Assembly: GCA_027574665.1 (NCBI GenBank)
Contig: CM050649.1
Span: 63,392,150 to 63,456,149 of the forward strand
DNA: 64,000 nucleotides
Direction: 5' to 3'
From: Rhynochetos jubatus
Lineage: Eukaryota > Chordata > Aves > Eurypygiformes > Rhynochetidae
Position numbers and translations under genes: made by a program. The stretch's first letter is position 1. Each line of letters begins with the position of its first letter. The notes beneath the pieces were generated by a model. It made no database searches, was not told the DNA's origin, and worked only from the letters and a program-made list of their open reading frames with translations. Of this stretch, positions 38,001 through 52,000 are shown piece after piece.

Positions 38001-41000
38001 ATGAAGAGGAAAAAATGAAAAGGAAAAACATTTGCCAAAGCATAGGTATGGTCACAGCGACGCTGTGAGTCAGGAAATGTGCACCAGGTTGCTGTTTTGT
38101 GCCATCCTCGTCCCCAGGCAGCACCATCAGAGAGATCCAAATAAGAAAGTCCATCCCATTTGGGGCTCAGCTCAGTAAAGGTGAGGCTTAAAGGCACACT
38201 GTACAAATAGAAAGTCGAGAAACAGGGAAGCCCACAGCACTGATGACTCTCATAACAGATACTTTCTGCCTGACTTCAAATAGGATGTCAACATGATTCA
38301 GACGGACAAACAGAAATCTTGTCAAAGGAACAGTCAAAGTCTTTATGGGATGCAACAGACAGCATAAGTAGCTATCTTTTTCTGTTAACTGTGGGGAAGA
38401 AATCAAAGTAATGGCCAATTTTTCTTGCAGCAGACTTAGAGTGTATCTGTATTAACATCTAGCTAAAATTACTTTAGAGAGCTCATTGTTTTATGCAGGC
38501 TGAATTGTCAGAAAAAACATACTAAAATCCTAGGAACCAGTTTTTGGATTTGTGTCTGTAGTTTCAGAGGCATGGGGGGGTTGTAGATATAGATGCTGAG
38601 AAATGGCTGTCAGTGTAATGACTGAAACAGAAAATATTGCTTTAATGAGCTGTAATTTTTTAAGACATGCCTTGAGTTGCTTTGTCATGCTAGTTTGCAA
38701 AAAATAATTTGCTATCTACCAAGATGAAAATTATTGCAATGGGAACTTTATTTTTTTCATTTTTCTTTTTTAAAGAAATTGTTTAATTTTTAACATGACC
38801 TTTTCTATATCCGTTACATAGTCAATTACGAGTTGGAAGCTGTATTTTTCCTGGTTTTTTTAACAGGTTCTAAAAAGTGAATGATGAACTACATAAACAA
38901 ATGAAAAACCATATTGTTCATATAACAGAACAATTGTTATAAAGCCAATTTGTTGTGGCAAATGGCAAGTCTATAAATTGACAGCCCATTCCACCTTGAG
39001 ATCCTCCTTAATTTTCCTTATGAAAATTGCATCTTAGCATTTCTTCAGTGGTTTATCTAATTAGACATATTGATCTTTTTTTTTTTTTTTAATTTTTTTG
39101 GTGGCAGGAAACTGTGCTCTTATGAAGTAATAATGAGCTCAGCAGAAAGCCTTAGCTATGATTATGTCAACAGTTTAGAAGTAATCTATATCCAAACTCA
39201 ATAGAGGATTTCATTTACCTAGAAAATATCTGAGTGGAAAACAGCTTGGGGAGGGCATTAGTGCATGCCCAAATCTAGGGTGGATTTGCATACAGTTGAG
39301 ACAATTAGAAAAGAGAGTCCTTATCATTTTTATGAAATCAAACTGAATCACTAGAGTGCCCCAAATACACAGGCTGGCACCGGGCACTCTGTTCTCATAC
39401 TTCACAGGGTTTGAAGTAGGTTTCCATTTCATTTTGCTCATATTGCATCAGACAGCTTCGGAAAGCCAGAGAGAAATAAACCACAATGCCACAGTAGTGA
39501 ATATTTTGCTGTGGGTTTTTTTTTCAAAAGACAGTCTCCTGAGCCAGGCATTTGAATCATAAGGACTTCTGGGATGGGATTTTCACTCAGAGATCTCCAT
39601 TCTTACGTGGATTAAGAGGATTAAAAACCATTAAATGACCATCCTCCAAGTCCCTAAAGCAGATTTGCCTTTTTCTATCCTCCTTCAACTGGGGCAGACT
39701 TGGGGGTAACAAAGTACTGCACAAAAGACTCCCTTAGCATGACAAAAGGTGAAACAATCCACTGAACTGCCAATGTACCAGACAATGAAGTCGGTGCAGT
39801 CTACTCAGCTCATTTTCATCAGAACAAATGGTATCAAACTTGGCAATGGCATTGTTCTTAAACTTGAACATGGGGCTCTTTTTTTTCCCCTCTTCTTTTT
39901 TTTTTTTATTTTTTATTTTCCCATCCGAAGCTCAAGGTGTCATATTAATTATTTAAATCTTCAGAAGATTTCAACTGTATCCTCCAAGGCTCTGCTCAGT
40001 GCCAGAAGGTCTCCAATCTGCATTAGCTTTTGTTAATTAGAGCTGAAACAAGGACTTTGATCTCAATGAATATAATAAAAAAAAAAAAAGCAAAACTTCC
40101 TGTGTGATTTATCTTTTACCTATTTTCTGCCTTTACTGTTTTTCCACTCTATTAGACTTTGATTTACCTTGTCTGAGTAACATTAAACAACTCGGGTACA
40201 AAAGAACTTAAACAGCTTCAAACGCCTGACTGAAATGATAGTTAAATGCTACATGAAGTGATCCCGAGTCTTTAAACTTTGAAGGAAAATGACACAATTT
40301 CACTTTATTTTATTTTATTTTTTGTAAGCAGGGACTGATGTGGGGAAGGGGGGTTGGTTTGTACAGCATGGATGCTTGTCTACTGATGTCAGATATCACA
40401 GGTTTTCCTGTTGGGATTGATCTTTCCTCATTAAGAGCCTTGTTTCTAGAGCTATAGCGCTGATAGAACAGAAGGCCAGCGATATTCTGCAAGATGTTCC
40501 TCATGCATCAGGCTTGCCCTGAGTTTGTAGCGCTGCTTAGATCCGAGGGGGTCACCGCCAGGGCTTGCCTTGTTAAAATTTTTCTCATTAACATTTATCT
40601 TATTCAATAGCTCTGAAAGGCAAAATTTTTAAGCCCAAAAAAGAAAAACTAGCAAATTTTAGTGTCAGATGAGGTCTGGCTGTATATTCACTTGAGCGGG
40701 GACTTATCGTTATGGTCCTCTAATACGAAAGAAATAATCAAAGAATACCCAAAAACGTTGTGAGTGAAATCTACATCTGAGATTTACGGGATACATGAGG
40801 GTAAATTTTCATTGTGATGGACAAAGAGTTGCGTGCACAGCCTTCATTAATAACAACGCACAGTGCTGAAAGTGTACCCTGTATCTTTTACATAAGGCTC
40901 ACTACAGAACAGCACAGCCCCAGGAGACTGGTCACTCATGGTTTATTTCATTTTAGGCAGAAAAATATTAAAGGATTTCTTGTGAATTCTGGACAGAAAG

Positions 41001-44000
41001 TAGGAGAGATGAAGTGAATCGTCTTAAAAAGAATAGCTAAGAAATATGATAACCTGCTGGAGGCACTGACTGAGACAAAGGAGTTTTCTCTAGCAAGGAA
41101 CCGGATTTTGTTGGGGAAGTTTCAAAGGGATTCAGTGCTTGAGACAAATGCTGCATCGCCAAGGTCTGTCCACGGGACCAAGATAGCCTGGGCAATGGTA
41201 GCACAGATCCCCTCTGCTCACAGCATCAATATGCTTTAGCTTCAGGTCTGCAAACAGGTTGAGAATTCAATAATGGTCTGATCTCTCCCCTGAGAAAACC
41301 CATGTAAGACTTCAAACCAGCTTCAGGAGGCTCTGCCTCCCTAGAGATGCTCCCACTGAGCTCCGGTGGATTTGTGACGTGAACACCCATCCCCTGGTTG
41401 ACTAAGACCACTTTTTTTTTTCCTATTTCCAAGCCTTTTTTTCTCTCACCAGCCCATTTTGCATAGGTTGGTTATGGCAGGTAACTGGCATGTTTCTGGT
41501 AACGCGTTCTGGCAGGAGGTTGTAATGCTGTGCTGAGCAAGAGCTGTAGTTAATGATGCAAACCATGAGTCCCCACTGTTTTCATTCCTGCTCCTTTTGG
41601 AGTAGAATTAGGTTTTTTTGCAAAGCCAAAGAATGTTACCAGTCAACTGTAGGCCAAACCTTATATAAAGGAAAAAGCTTCATGTGAGCACAATATCTTT
41701 GTTTCCCACATGGAGGTGTGCCTGGGGGAGGCAGGGCACTTGTGCAGCAGTTAAAAGGGATATGAGAGTAATGATATTGCCTTGTTATTCCTCCTCCATC
41801 TAAATTACTAGAAGTTGGCCAGAGAAAAGGGAGTGGTAACAGATTGCCTGCAAACACAGATATTCTGTTAAAGCAGGACTTTTGAACCCACCATGCTGAC
41901 CTGTCATCACACTACCAGTCAGCACATACGCCTTGAAAATCCAGAAAAAAATCACTTAATGCCCTGTATCTCCTCCCCTGCCTTCCCTACCCTTTGCACC
42001 ATCAAAGGTTCACAAGTTCTGGAGCTTCCCTAAAAGCTTGGGATACTTCAAACTAGGAAAGATAGGATGGGAGCCAGTGGCCGTCAGTGAGGACATGTAA
42101 ACTGCCACCTCCCTTGAGGTGCTGTACCCCAAACACAACCCACATGACTTTGCTCATAGATGTTGTCTTTTATGGGACTGAATCCTCCTGAACCATTCTT
42201 AAAGAATGGGAGCAATGACTGCACATTTTAAATAGAAAATACTAAAAGCACGTAGCAACCATGCTGAAGCTACTGCAGCACAGAGCGATGGCCAAGTCTG
42301 GGGTCCTGCCATGTACATCTGGGCATCCCATCACTCTCACTGCCTCTCTGTGCTCCAAGAATATTGATTCTGTCTTTGCTTCACTTTCATCTGTCAGCAC
42401 AGGTTAGTTTAGTTCATGCCAATGCTATCACAGACCTATGCTGATTTTTTTTGTTCAGCCAGGATTCTTTGTGTATGCCTCTCTCTGAGCTCAGTATGAG
42501 TGACAATCGCTGCTCTGTGCTGTGCTTGCAAAGCAAGGGGCAACAGTCTCTCTCATGCACAAAGCAGGACCGCTTCTTGACAGTGTGGGAGGGCACAAGG
42601 GTGTGGGATGTTCAGGCTGCCAGGCAGGCATGTGCCCAGGCTAGGCTGATGGCTGCAGGCATTAAGAAGGTGCGCATGAGCCATTGCCCCCTTGCAGCTT
42701 GTGAACTGCCACGGTACTCTGCCTGGAAATGTCCTACAATAAATACTTCTTCAAGCTGCCTGCTGCCAGGAAGGACAGGAATTTCAAATGATTGATTGAA
42801 TAAACTTCCTCAGTGCTGTTCAAAATTCAAGGGATGCCATCAACTGGCCTTCAGAAAACTTCCCTAGAAACAAACAGTTGAAGTTTGCTTTGAGGTTTCG
42901 GCTTTGGACCAAATATCTTTGCTGTTTACCCCAAGCTGCCTTCTGTTTGGCAGAAGTCAAAACTGTGATGATTGGATAGGCAGTAACAGGCCACAGAAGG
43001 TGTGGAAAACGAGTACAAGTAGCTTAAGTTCAAGGCAAAGGAGCAGAGAGGGTCTGGGGAGGGAAGGAAGTCAAAGCCATGGACCAGTAAGATGACCATC
43101 TCTGCAGCAGTTTTCTGAATGAATATAAGGGCAGAGAGATTGCATTGACCGATGCCAGAGAAAGGTTGTTGAAACAAAGGAGACACGACATTATAACCAT
43201 GAAAATCAGAGGAAAAATACTGACTGACTTTAACAAAAATAGCATCAACTCCCATATCAGTAAAGGTTGAAAAATATAGACACTTGTCTATTATTTTAAC
43301 TCAATAATCTTACAATTCCCCTAAATACTTCTTCTGGAGGGAGGAATGGAGAATCATCTTTAATTACTTCTTTGAGAGATTATCTCTTTAAAGGCTTATT
43401 TTTTTCCTGTATTTATTCCATTTGAAACTCAGATGATGTATCATCTTATTATGACTTTCTACAGCTATTCTTTTAGATGGGCTCAACAGCATTCTCGATT
43501 TAATTCAGTACACCTCCATATAGAACAACAGTGTGTTGTATGTGCATTGCTTTATTTGAAAATGATGTACACAATAATATGTTTCTGTCTGCAGATTGTG
43601 TCTGATTTAGCTGACAAAAGATTGCAGCAGTCATTGTGGCCAGAAGCTATTGGAAAGCAGCCAGCATTAATAACAAAATAAATACAAAGCAGAAGCAAGT
43701 GATGCCATAAAACACGAGGACAGTGGGTTACACTCTTCTGCATGAAGTGGCATGGCATCACGCAGTCATCATATTTACCGCCATGGCAAAACGCAATCGC
43801 TGGATTTGAACTTCTCACACCACTAAAATGGCCACATTCTAAGAGGATCCTCTGGGCTCAGCATAGCCCTTCCTTGGAAAAAACAATGTTTCACACGGTG
43901 GCAGAAGTCACTATGGTGGTAAGACGAGTTAGGAAGAATGAACTAAATGTTACCGTCCTTGTAACATGTAACATCCATGTAAATAGTAGGGTTGCAGAAG

Positions 44001-45500
44001 GAGAAGCACCTTATTCCAGAGATATTTAATATGAAGACCTGCTATTTTGACTGTTTTGCTGTGGCTTCTCATTGCAATGACTTCTTTTTTAAACTGGGAA
44101 AAGCCTGGTGGCTTCGACTTTGATCGAGCCAAGAGCACTGGTAAAGCTCAGTTCTAAACCTAACAGGTGGGAAAATACAGATATCCTCCTAGATCCCCAG
44201 AGCAGTGGAAACATGGTAGATCAGCAGCCAGGCTCTCTCTGCCAGTCCCACTGGGCTTTTGTCCATTTTCTAGGGATGCTGTTATGGGAGAGAGGAAAAT
44301 GGGAGCCCTACCAGCACAAGCCCTAGTGCTGCTGTGTGACCTGCCACTGCAGCAGTACTCTCTGCTTACATCAGTGGTTTGTAATCCCTAAAAGGAGGAC
44401 AGTAAACCTCTTGTTGCAGTGAGAGTCTAGTCTTCTATGTACTTTGAAGCTGAAGTCACCTACCAATGCGATGTAGTGGGCTGCTGTGATTTAAGTCAGC
44501 TGCCAGACTAGAGATGAAGCTTGGCTGTAATGTAGGCTCAGAAGATGTGCATGGTTGCACTCAGGTCTTCTTCTTCAAGGACAGGAGTTTACGCATTTTG
44601 CTCAGGGTGATAGATGAGCACGTCTTTCATTAATCTGGCGCTATCAAACAAAGTCAAGTGACTGCATAGCTTTTCACTCCACCACACCTGCTAGGAAGAT
44701 CCTACTGACTGACTCCAGGGCTCTCCCAGGAACTGGCTTTGAAATGCTCCTCGGTGCTGGAGGGCATAACCATTTTCTCTGGGCTGCATTTGAACCAGCT
44801 TTTCTTCAACCACATCTTTTTGTTTCCATGATAACAGAAGTCAGTGTCTGCTTCAAATGAGAGCAACATGCTCCATCAGCATTCTGTCCTTTTTTGTGCC
44901 TGCAGCATTTCATAATGTCTTCTAGAGGTTTAATGTTGATACGGAGCAGATGCTGACTTTGTTGGGGATGCACATTTGTAACTGGTAGCACAGTTTGGAC
45001 TCACCCCTTTACCTTGAGCAGCAATGCTTTACTGAATTAACCATTAGTAGCTTTTCATTAGTTTTGAATTGCAATAGGCTCTAGAACTAGGGACAGTCAT
45101 TGCCCCACAAAGTTTGCAGCAATGAAAGATGGAAGAGGAAAAAAGGAAGAGGACAAGGAGTCAAGAGAAGAAAAAAGGAGGAGAAAAAGTAGTACCTCTA
45201 GTAGGATAAAGATCAGCACCAAGACCACTATTAGGGCAGCCTGATCACTGTCCAGTGCTTTGAAGGACTGCAGCAGAAGGGGAGCTTAAGGAGGAGCTTG
45301 AAGAACAGACATTTGTTAGGCGTTTTTATTGTGGGCACATATTATGGTGGCATGAGAACAACCCAGAACATGCTGAAATGAAAAGATAAACCAAATAAAT
45401 TATTAAAATGGACACTGCTGAAAGAGGAAAGGGAAGGGTGGGCAGCAGAGCAGTATATTTGGTTTGCTTTGGACAGCAATGTAGTCAACGAGTAGCCTTC
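35015..45500. other. 10-kb non-coding stretch without recognised genes
   Basis: No exon, RNA gene or mobile element is recognised; frames are at most 135 codons and overlap one another. Small simple repeats are present: (CAC)n at 36,807-36,825 ending in a CCACCGGTGG palindrome, a T15 run at 39,076-39,090, a T run at 39,896-39,907, (TTTTA)n at 40,304-40,323, and an A run at 40,077-40,089. Several AT-rich segments without obvious decay (for example 38,930-39,060, 40,100-40,300 and 43,580-43,830) could be conserved non-coding elements, but single-sequence data cannot show this. Confidence 0.5.
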
Positions 45501-45502
45501 AG

Positions 45503-46081
45503 GTGTTGTTTTTCCCCTCATTATCAAGCTATGTCATCAAATCAAGACAAATTCCCCTTCATTTGAGCCACATAATGAATTTTATTCATCTTATGGAAGG
45601 CTTTCTTTCAAAGTGTTCTGCCTACTTGTTAAGCCACTCTGAAATTAAGAGCTATTCCTGTTTTTCCCTTACCTGCAGATTAAGCAACAGCAGCTCTACT
45701 ACTCTACATGTGCTGTTTTCTTCTCAGATATCTCTAAAAGTAGAACAGGTTCTCATCATCACTTTTCTCCTCAGAAAAGCTTCCTTCCACCCTCTCCTTG
45801 CTGTCTTGATCATTCTGTGTCCCTCAGCTAACCCGACAGATTCATTATGGCATGTGTCAGTGATCAGTCAAATCAGCTGCCATGGGAACATCTCTGTAGT
45901 GTCAGATCTCTCTGAGCAAACCACAATTGCAAGTGCCATTGCTGAAAGACCTACAATGCTTCTGCTCTGGTTCACGTTGAGGATGCTGAGCTGTATCACT
46001 TCCGCTGATGGCTTCATTCCTAAGCCCTTAGCCATGCTGGGCGAGACAAAAGGTTTGGTACCAAAAATGCAAAAAAATTAA
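45503..46081 (+). other. Longest non-repeat open frame in the window (uncertain)
   Basis: The frame is open for 192 codons starting at a GTG; the first ATG is at 45,575, giving 168 codons to the stop. The translation is rich in Leu, Ser, Ile and His, with no recognised domain. The complementary minus-strand frame over 45,655-46,078 has only two stops (at 45,868-45,870 and 45,724-45,726), so both strands are unusually open. This pattern often arises when one strand carries or once carried coding sequence, such as an exon, a processed pseudogene or a retroelement ORF. No poly-A tail, target duplication or clear splice site was identified. Chance remains possible, since one frame of this size in 64 kb is only mildly improbable. 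Confidence 0.2.
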
Positions 46082-49000
46082 TTCTTCACACTGTTCTCAC
46101 CTGTGGATACACCGTAGATCCCTCAAATTAATGCAAGGCCCTGTAATGACATCAGAGTTGAGGTCAGTAGACTTCTTCCCAATGAGCTATTTATTACTTA
46201 CAAGGTGTTGGGGAGACTGTGAGTGTCAGAGGAGAAATAACTTCTCTCAGCTTCTCTATAAATGAGACCTATGGGAGATAGATACCCTTCAGAGAGAAAT
46301 TATTTGGGGTTTTAGCACATATTTTACAATGTGAACAATCACCCTCTGGAAAATTTTATTCTGTATGTTCTATGTGTGATACACCTTAAGAGTTTCTCAA
46401 ACTGCTCATTCTTCTAATGACTGAAAAGACAAAGAGGCACGTCATGCAGTGAAGGGACTGAGGTCTGGTCAGTCATGTGGTCTTCACAGTCATACATATA
46501 GCTAGTACAGAAACCGCTAGAAATGTCAGACACACGAAGTGTCCCTCCCCCAGCCAACCTTTCAACAGGTAAATAATCTCTCACAAATAAGGCTTTCAGG
46601 AAAAAAAATATTATTCTGTGTCTGAAAGTTCTCTGCAAAGAGCAGGAACTTTCTAGCGTGAGGATCACATCCTTGGAATACATCACTCAACACTTTTATT
46701 CAGGTACTACCTTGAAATCCCAGTCACCAATGCAGTTGCAGAGAAGTCCTCAAGTAGGCTGGGTTTAGTTCATTGGCACACTTCCTCCTTACATTGAACA
46801 GCTCCAGTTTTGCTTAAACAACAAAACTATCACCCTGGAGCATAAGTACATGTTTTTAAGTACAGTGAGCCCAAGTCGTCGTGCACTATGGACATAAAAA
46901 CAAAGCAGGAGAGGCCAAAGAACAATAAATGTGCTGTCTTAGAAGACAACTGTCTAAGTTAAATGAACTAGGATCACAGCATAACAGCTACTAACCCATT
47001 TTTAAAAGATTTTTAATGTAGAACCTATTCTGTCTAGCTCATTCATCCATCTCCAAGAAACCACAAAAAAAGTGGCCTGCAGCAGACATGATGTTTAGTT
47101 AAAGCCAAGGTACATTCTCATGCTAGACTTTTGCATGTTTTTGGTGCTCTGTCCCTAATGATCTGTTTGCTTGTGTAGTCCCTCCCCTTCCCTTACTGAG
47201 AGGTCTGTAGGTGTCCAGCCAGCGAGCTGCTCACCCCATCCTCCTGGATGAAGACCTAGGCCAAGATAGGATTGGATTCACCCTCTCTTCCTATAGCTGT
47301 TTCTGCTGCTAAGCAGAAGGATATCCTCTCTCCTCTGACATAAAAGGGACATGCCAGTCTCCATCGCTTTACAAGACAGAATTAGAGAGAGTAAAAAGGC
47401 AAGGGTGTCAGAAAATCAAATTATAAGAAACTGTGCTGAAGGCAAACAGGAACACCTTAAGAGAAGCAAATATGGTCCATTCACTTCCCACAGTCCTATG
47501 GCCCTTTCTTCTCACTTTTGCCAAACAAAGTATGCACTACTTTTCACATTGGCTGCTTAAACATTAACACAGTTGCTTCCCCAACTCACCCACATGACAG
47601 CCCACTCCTGCCCATCCTGTTGCCTCTGAATGGGGCTGCATACTAAACTGTTGCCTTTGCAGTGCTTTTGTTTGGTTGGTTTTGGTTCTGGTTTTTTTTG
47701 GAAGGGGTGATGAGCTGGGGTGGAAAGACCAATTATTCTTTTAGAGGAGGTTCTTATCCAAGAGTTCATTTAACCTGGCTTGAATGTGTTGCTGACTCAG
47801 AGGAATTAAGCTGGAAGATAGCCAGGGACTGAAGAGAAAGTTAAGACACAATGAAGTTAATAGGCTCCCATTGGCTGCTATTGTTAGACCTAGTCCTAAA
47901 AACAAAAACAAACACACATGCAAGTCTGGTTCCTGTGTGGTAAGCTGAGTGCTTTACAGGGACTTCCATTATGTCAGGATTCATTATTTCCTCTTCTCAG
48001 CCTAAATGGAGCCTGAAAGTAGAATTAATAGTAATAGGATCTTCATTAAAACAGCTCTTCTGTAAAGGAGCAGATGAGGATAGTGTCTTTAATGGGAGGG
48101 TTCTCATTTTAGCACTCTTTATTTATGGAGTACTGTACCTGCACATAGCACTTTAAAACATCTCCCTTTTGAAGAAGTCCGATAAAGATGGAGATAATAT
48201 AGTTCAGTTGTAACTAAGTAGGCTTCTGTAGGAACAACTGTGGCGATAGAATAAAATATGGGAAGTTTATGTTTCTCCAGACTTGTAAAGCAGTTCTGTA
48301 AAACTCAACTGAGAAGTAGATCCCTGCCATAAATGATACACAGAGCTCAAAATTATTTAGAGAGTTTTACATTCTGTATTAAATTCTTCTTTGCAAAAGG
48401 AATGAGACATGATCTCTTCATCCGGGAGGGTTACAGTCTACATGTAATAACATTTAGGCTTTGCTTTGTAAGTCAAAGATACAGCACTCCCTACATGTAC
48501 TCCAGACCATATGGAGCACTGTCTGGTAACGATTCATACCCAGTTCTGCTTCCACTTAGGGTTCAGACCCTAGGGTGGGAGCTTTGTCTCATCAACAGGA
48601 TTTTCAGTTGCTTCCCATTTGGAAATTTATCAGTCAGAGGTGGAAGGCAGAGGGAAGCCGGAATCAAGAGGATGTGCCACTGTCACAGCTGAGGTGTCCC
48701 TTGTTTTCCTTCTGCATCCAGTTGACAATAATCTTGTTTTTTCAGATGGTCTGTATGCTGTGCAAGCTCAAGTACTGTGCCCCCAATTAGCCTCTTGCCT
48801 ATTGCAAAGGGGTAAGGGCTACTAAATGCATTTTTTTTCAGAAGCCCATCTCAGAAGAGTGCCTTTCTGTATGTCCCTTGTCAGAATCCACATTTTCCAC
48901 TTCTGCCTTGCAGTTTCCCTAAAAGATTTGCAACCTTTTCCCACTTCTCTTTATAAAGAGTGGGTCGCTATTTAATCACAATGCGTTTTCCCCTCATTGT

Positions 49001-52000
49001 TGTCTGCTTCAGTCAAGCCCGTGTTACAAGGCACTGCTGGCTTAGTATGGTAAATAAAGCAAGGTTTGGTTGCTTTTGTCCCACCAGTCATCAACCCACC
49101 TTTCAGTACCACTCAAGCAGTCGTGAGTGAACTAAAGGATACAGAAGATTATCTTGCAAGACATTTGGCCAGCATTGCTTTCTTTTGGAAAATTAGTTTT
49201 GCTTGTTGGATGTGCCAGTCCCCTGCTCTAGGACCCATCTCTACAAGGAAATCTGTTAATTACCTCTTCCCCCCAAATGACAGCTTTCACCACTGGAGTT
49301 GAGTTCTTGGACATTAGCAATTGAATAGGAAGCCTTCATACTGTATATCATTTTAATCTTTCATGTTTAAGTAAGCCAGATGGCTTATTATTACAAGCTC
49401 TGTTTCAAAAAGGCACAAACTTTCTATCAGAGGATTTGTAAGATGATAGTAAAAAAGGGAGATTTTGCATCACACAAAATAGCCTGAATTTTAATTGCAC
49501 ATCATAGTTTGGCAGCAATTTTCCCGTAATTACCATTCCTGCTAAATGAATAGGTGGATTAAATGGATAACTAAAATGGCATTGAAACTTCCTAGAATGG
49601 AGGTTTATCCTCTAATGTATGGAATAGCTAAGTAAAGTTGTCAGTTGCTTGGGTGTAATTCACGCAGTTTTAACATTTCTCCTCAGCAGAGGACCTGCTT
49701 TACTAGCAGTGAAACCTTGGCTGTTATTGGTTGGGCTTTTTTGCTATTGGTTTTTTTATCCCAGCATTTCAGATATGTCAGATGTCATTTAGCCTGTTAC
49801 ACACAGAAGCTTTTGATCGATGAAGTTGAAAAATAAAAGATGCTTTCATTTGGGCCTTGGCTACGTTCCTTCCAAACACTTAAGAATATCATTCCTGTTC
49901 TTCCTACTGGGGTATAATCCCACAGTCATTTAGCCTTATAACGTAGCTCTCATACACAGTCATGTATGTAGTCACGAAAAAGCCAAAGAGGACAGCTCGG
50001 ACGATTTGTGCTCCCCACACGCATGAGTAATGGCAACGTAGAAGCCCGTGAGCTTTAAAAACATGCAGAAACACACTAATGTTGCCACATCAACTGAGGA
50101 GTAATTAAATCATTACTGAGACCACTGGGATGACAGAATATATTCTTGCTCAAATGCATATAGATTTTTCAAAAGCCCCGTGCATTGAGAAGACAAAATA
50201 CAGCCTAAAATGTGAATTCATGGAACCATGCTATCTCTATTAGTCCTAACGCAGTATCATGTGGTGAATAGTAAATGCTGCGTTTATTCTGCTGGTCTAA
50301 CCCCTCCGTACAATATCTGTGATCCATCCTGCGTCCTTTGAATTCAAGGTCAAAATTCTCTGGCCTTGATTCTCTCTTACACATGACCAGCGTTATGCCA
50401 CTCAGGCCACGTTAGATGCCCTAAAGTCGGTTTAAATATTATTTACATCTTCCGTGTGGCTTCTGGCCACTGCCAAAGTGGGGTAAAGGGCATTACGTGT
50501 CAAACAGAATCAGGCCATTTGACAGAATGGCTGTCATTGACTGTCACTGAATTTGTGATTCACGGTGTGTAGAGCCAGGTATGACAGCACTACTGAGCTG
50601 TCGGTCTGAGACATTAAGTTCTTCTTTCCCTGAGAAGATGTGACAGTGCCAATACGTTTGCACAAACGAAGTTTGTATCTTAATCATGACATCCTACAGT
50701 TAGTTGGGTGGCATTCATCCAACTTAGTTTTGCCTGTTTAAATGCCAAGCTAAACCAGCTGTGTGGACACCCGCTAGAGTAAACAGAGTGATATGTATCT
50801 CAAGTCTTGCTGGTAGACATCATCTTTAGGGAACGAGGAATCATCCTGGAGTGGATGGTAAGTATAAAGGCTGTCTAGGAAACTGTCTGAGACTAGTTTC
50901 CTATGCCTCAGGTAGCCAAAACAGGCAAGAAAGTCAGATATCCTTTATATCAGGTGTGCTATTTTAGATTTCCAAAGGTGTTGCAGTTCTCGTTCTATGG
51001 CTAACTACAACCAGTTCATGAAGAATACATATCCGTCTCTCAACCAAAAGTCAGTGATCAGTAAAGAGGGTAATTATCCATCATTTTCTTTTAAATTATA
51101 GGCATATTACTTGTGCTATCTGAATATCTGCCATTCAGCATCTCTGTTTTACTTAAGGAAAGAAGGAGTTAGCGGAAGACACCAGGCACAGTTAAAATGC
51201 CGTGAGAGCAGCAGAGATTTTAGCAAGGCTTCTGAAGGACTCAGTGTTGCTTGTCTACAACCTCCTAATAATTCTGGAGTGCCCGCACTAATTTAAAACC
51301 TATTTGAGAGACCAGGAGACAGCAGCCTTAAGATACTGCATCACTCTCAGTGCTGCAGGAGTTGGTAGCCAGGCAGAGGACAGAAAACTAACTCAGCAGC
51401 TCCCCAGAGTGCAAGGCCGGAGGGGGAATCCAGCAACAGCTTGGCGTGCATGGTCAGTGGGCTAGTCAGCGCAGGGACACCAGTGGGCCATGCAGCACAG
51501 AGCAGGGACCTGCCTCACCCGGCTAGGACCTGTGGTGCTCACAAGGAGCTGAGGAAGCCCCATGCCAGGCTGGGAGTCAGCCTGTGCCTCAGAGCAAACC
51601 GTCACCCTCTCCCACCATCATCACGGCCCATCACTACCTGCAGAAACAGCCGCTCTGGATGATCCCATGCTGAGCTCCAAAGAAATGAGCCCAGGATGGA
51701 CAGCTCGCAGTACCTAAGGCACTGAGGAAGTAAAGGAAAACAAACTAGCTGTGCTCCTTTATTTTATGCAAAGCTGTCTGTAAGCTCATTAAAAAAACTG
51801 GACTGGCAATACTATTTTTTTTTCCTATTACAAACAGCTATTAATGTAACACATCATACCCAATGCTAACAAATTGCCTGAGCCACTGATCTGAGGAGGC
51901 AGTTACAGTCTAGCAGTTGGGCTTGTAGCTTTCCAAGGACTCATTCTGCTCGAAAAAGCAATTGATCACAGAAGTAGCTTAAACAGTCAAAAGCTTAATG

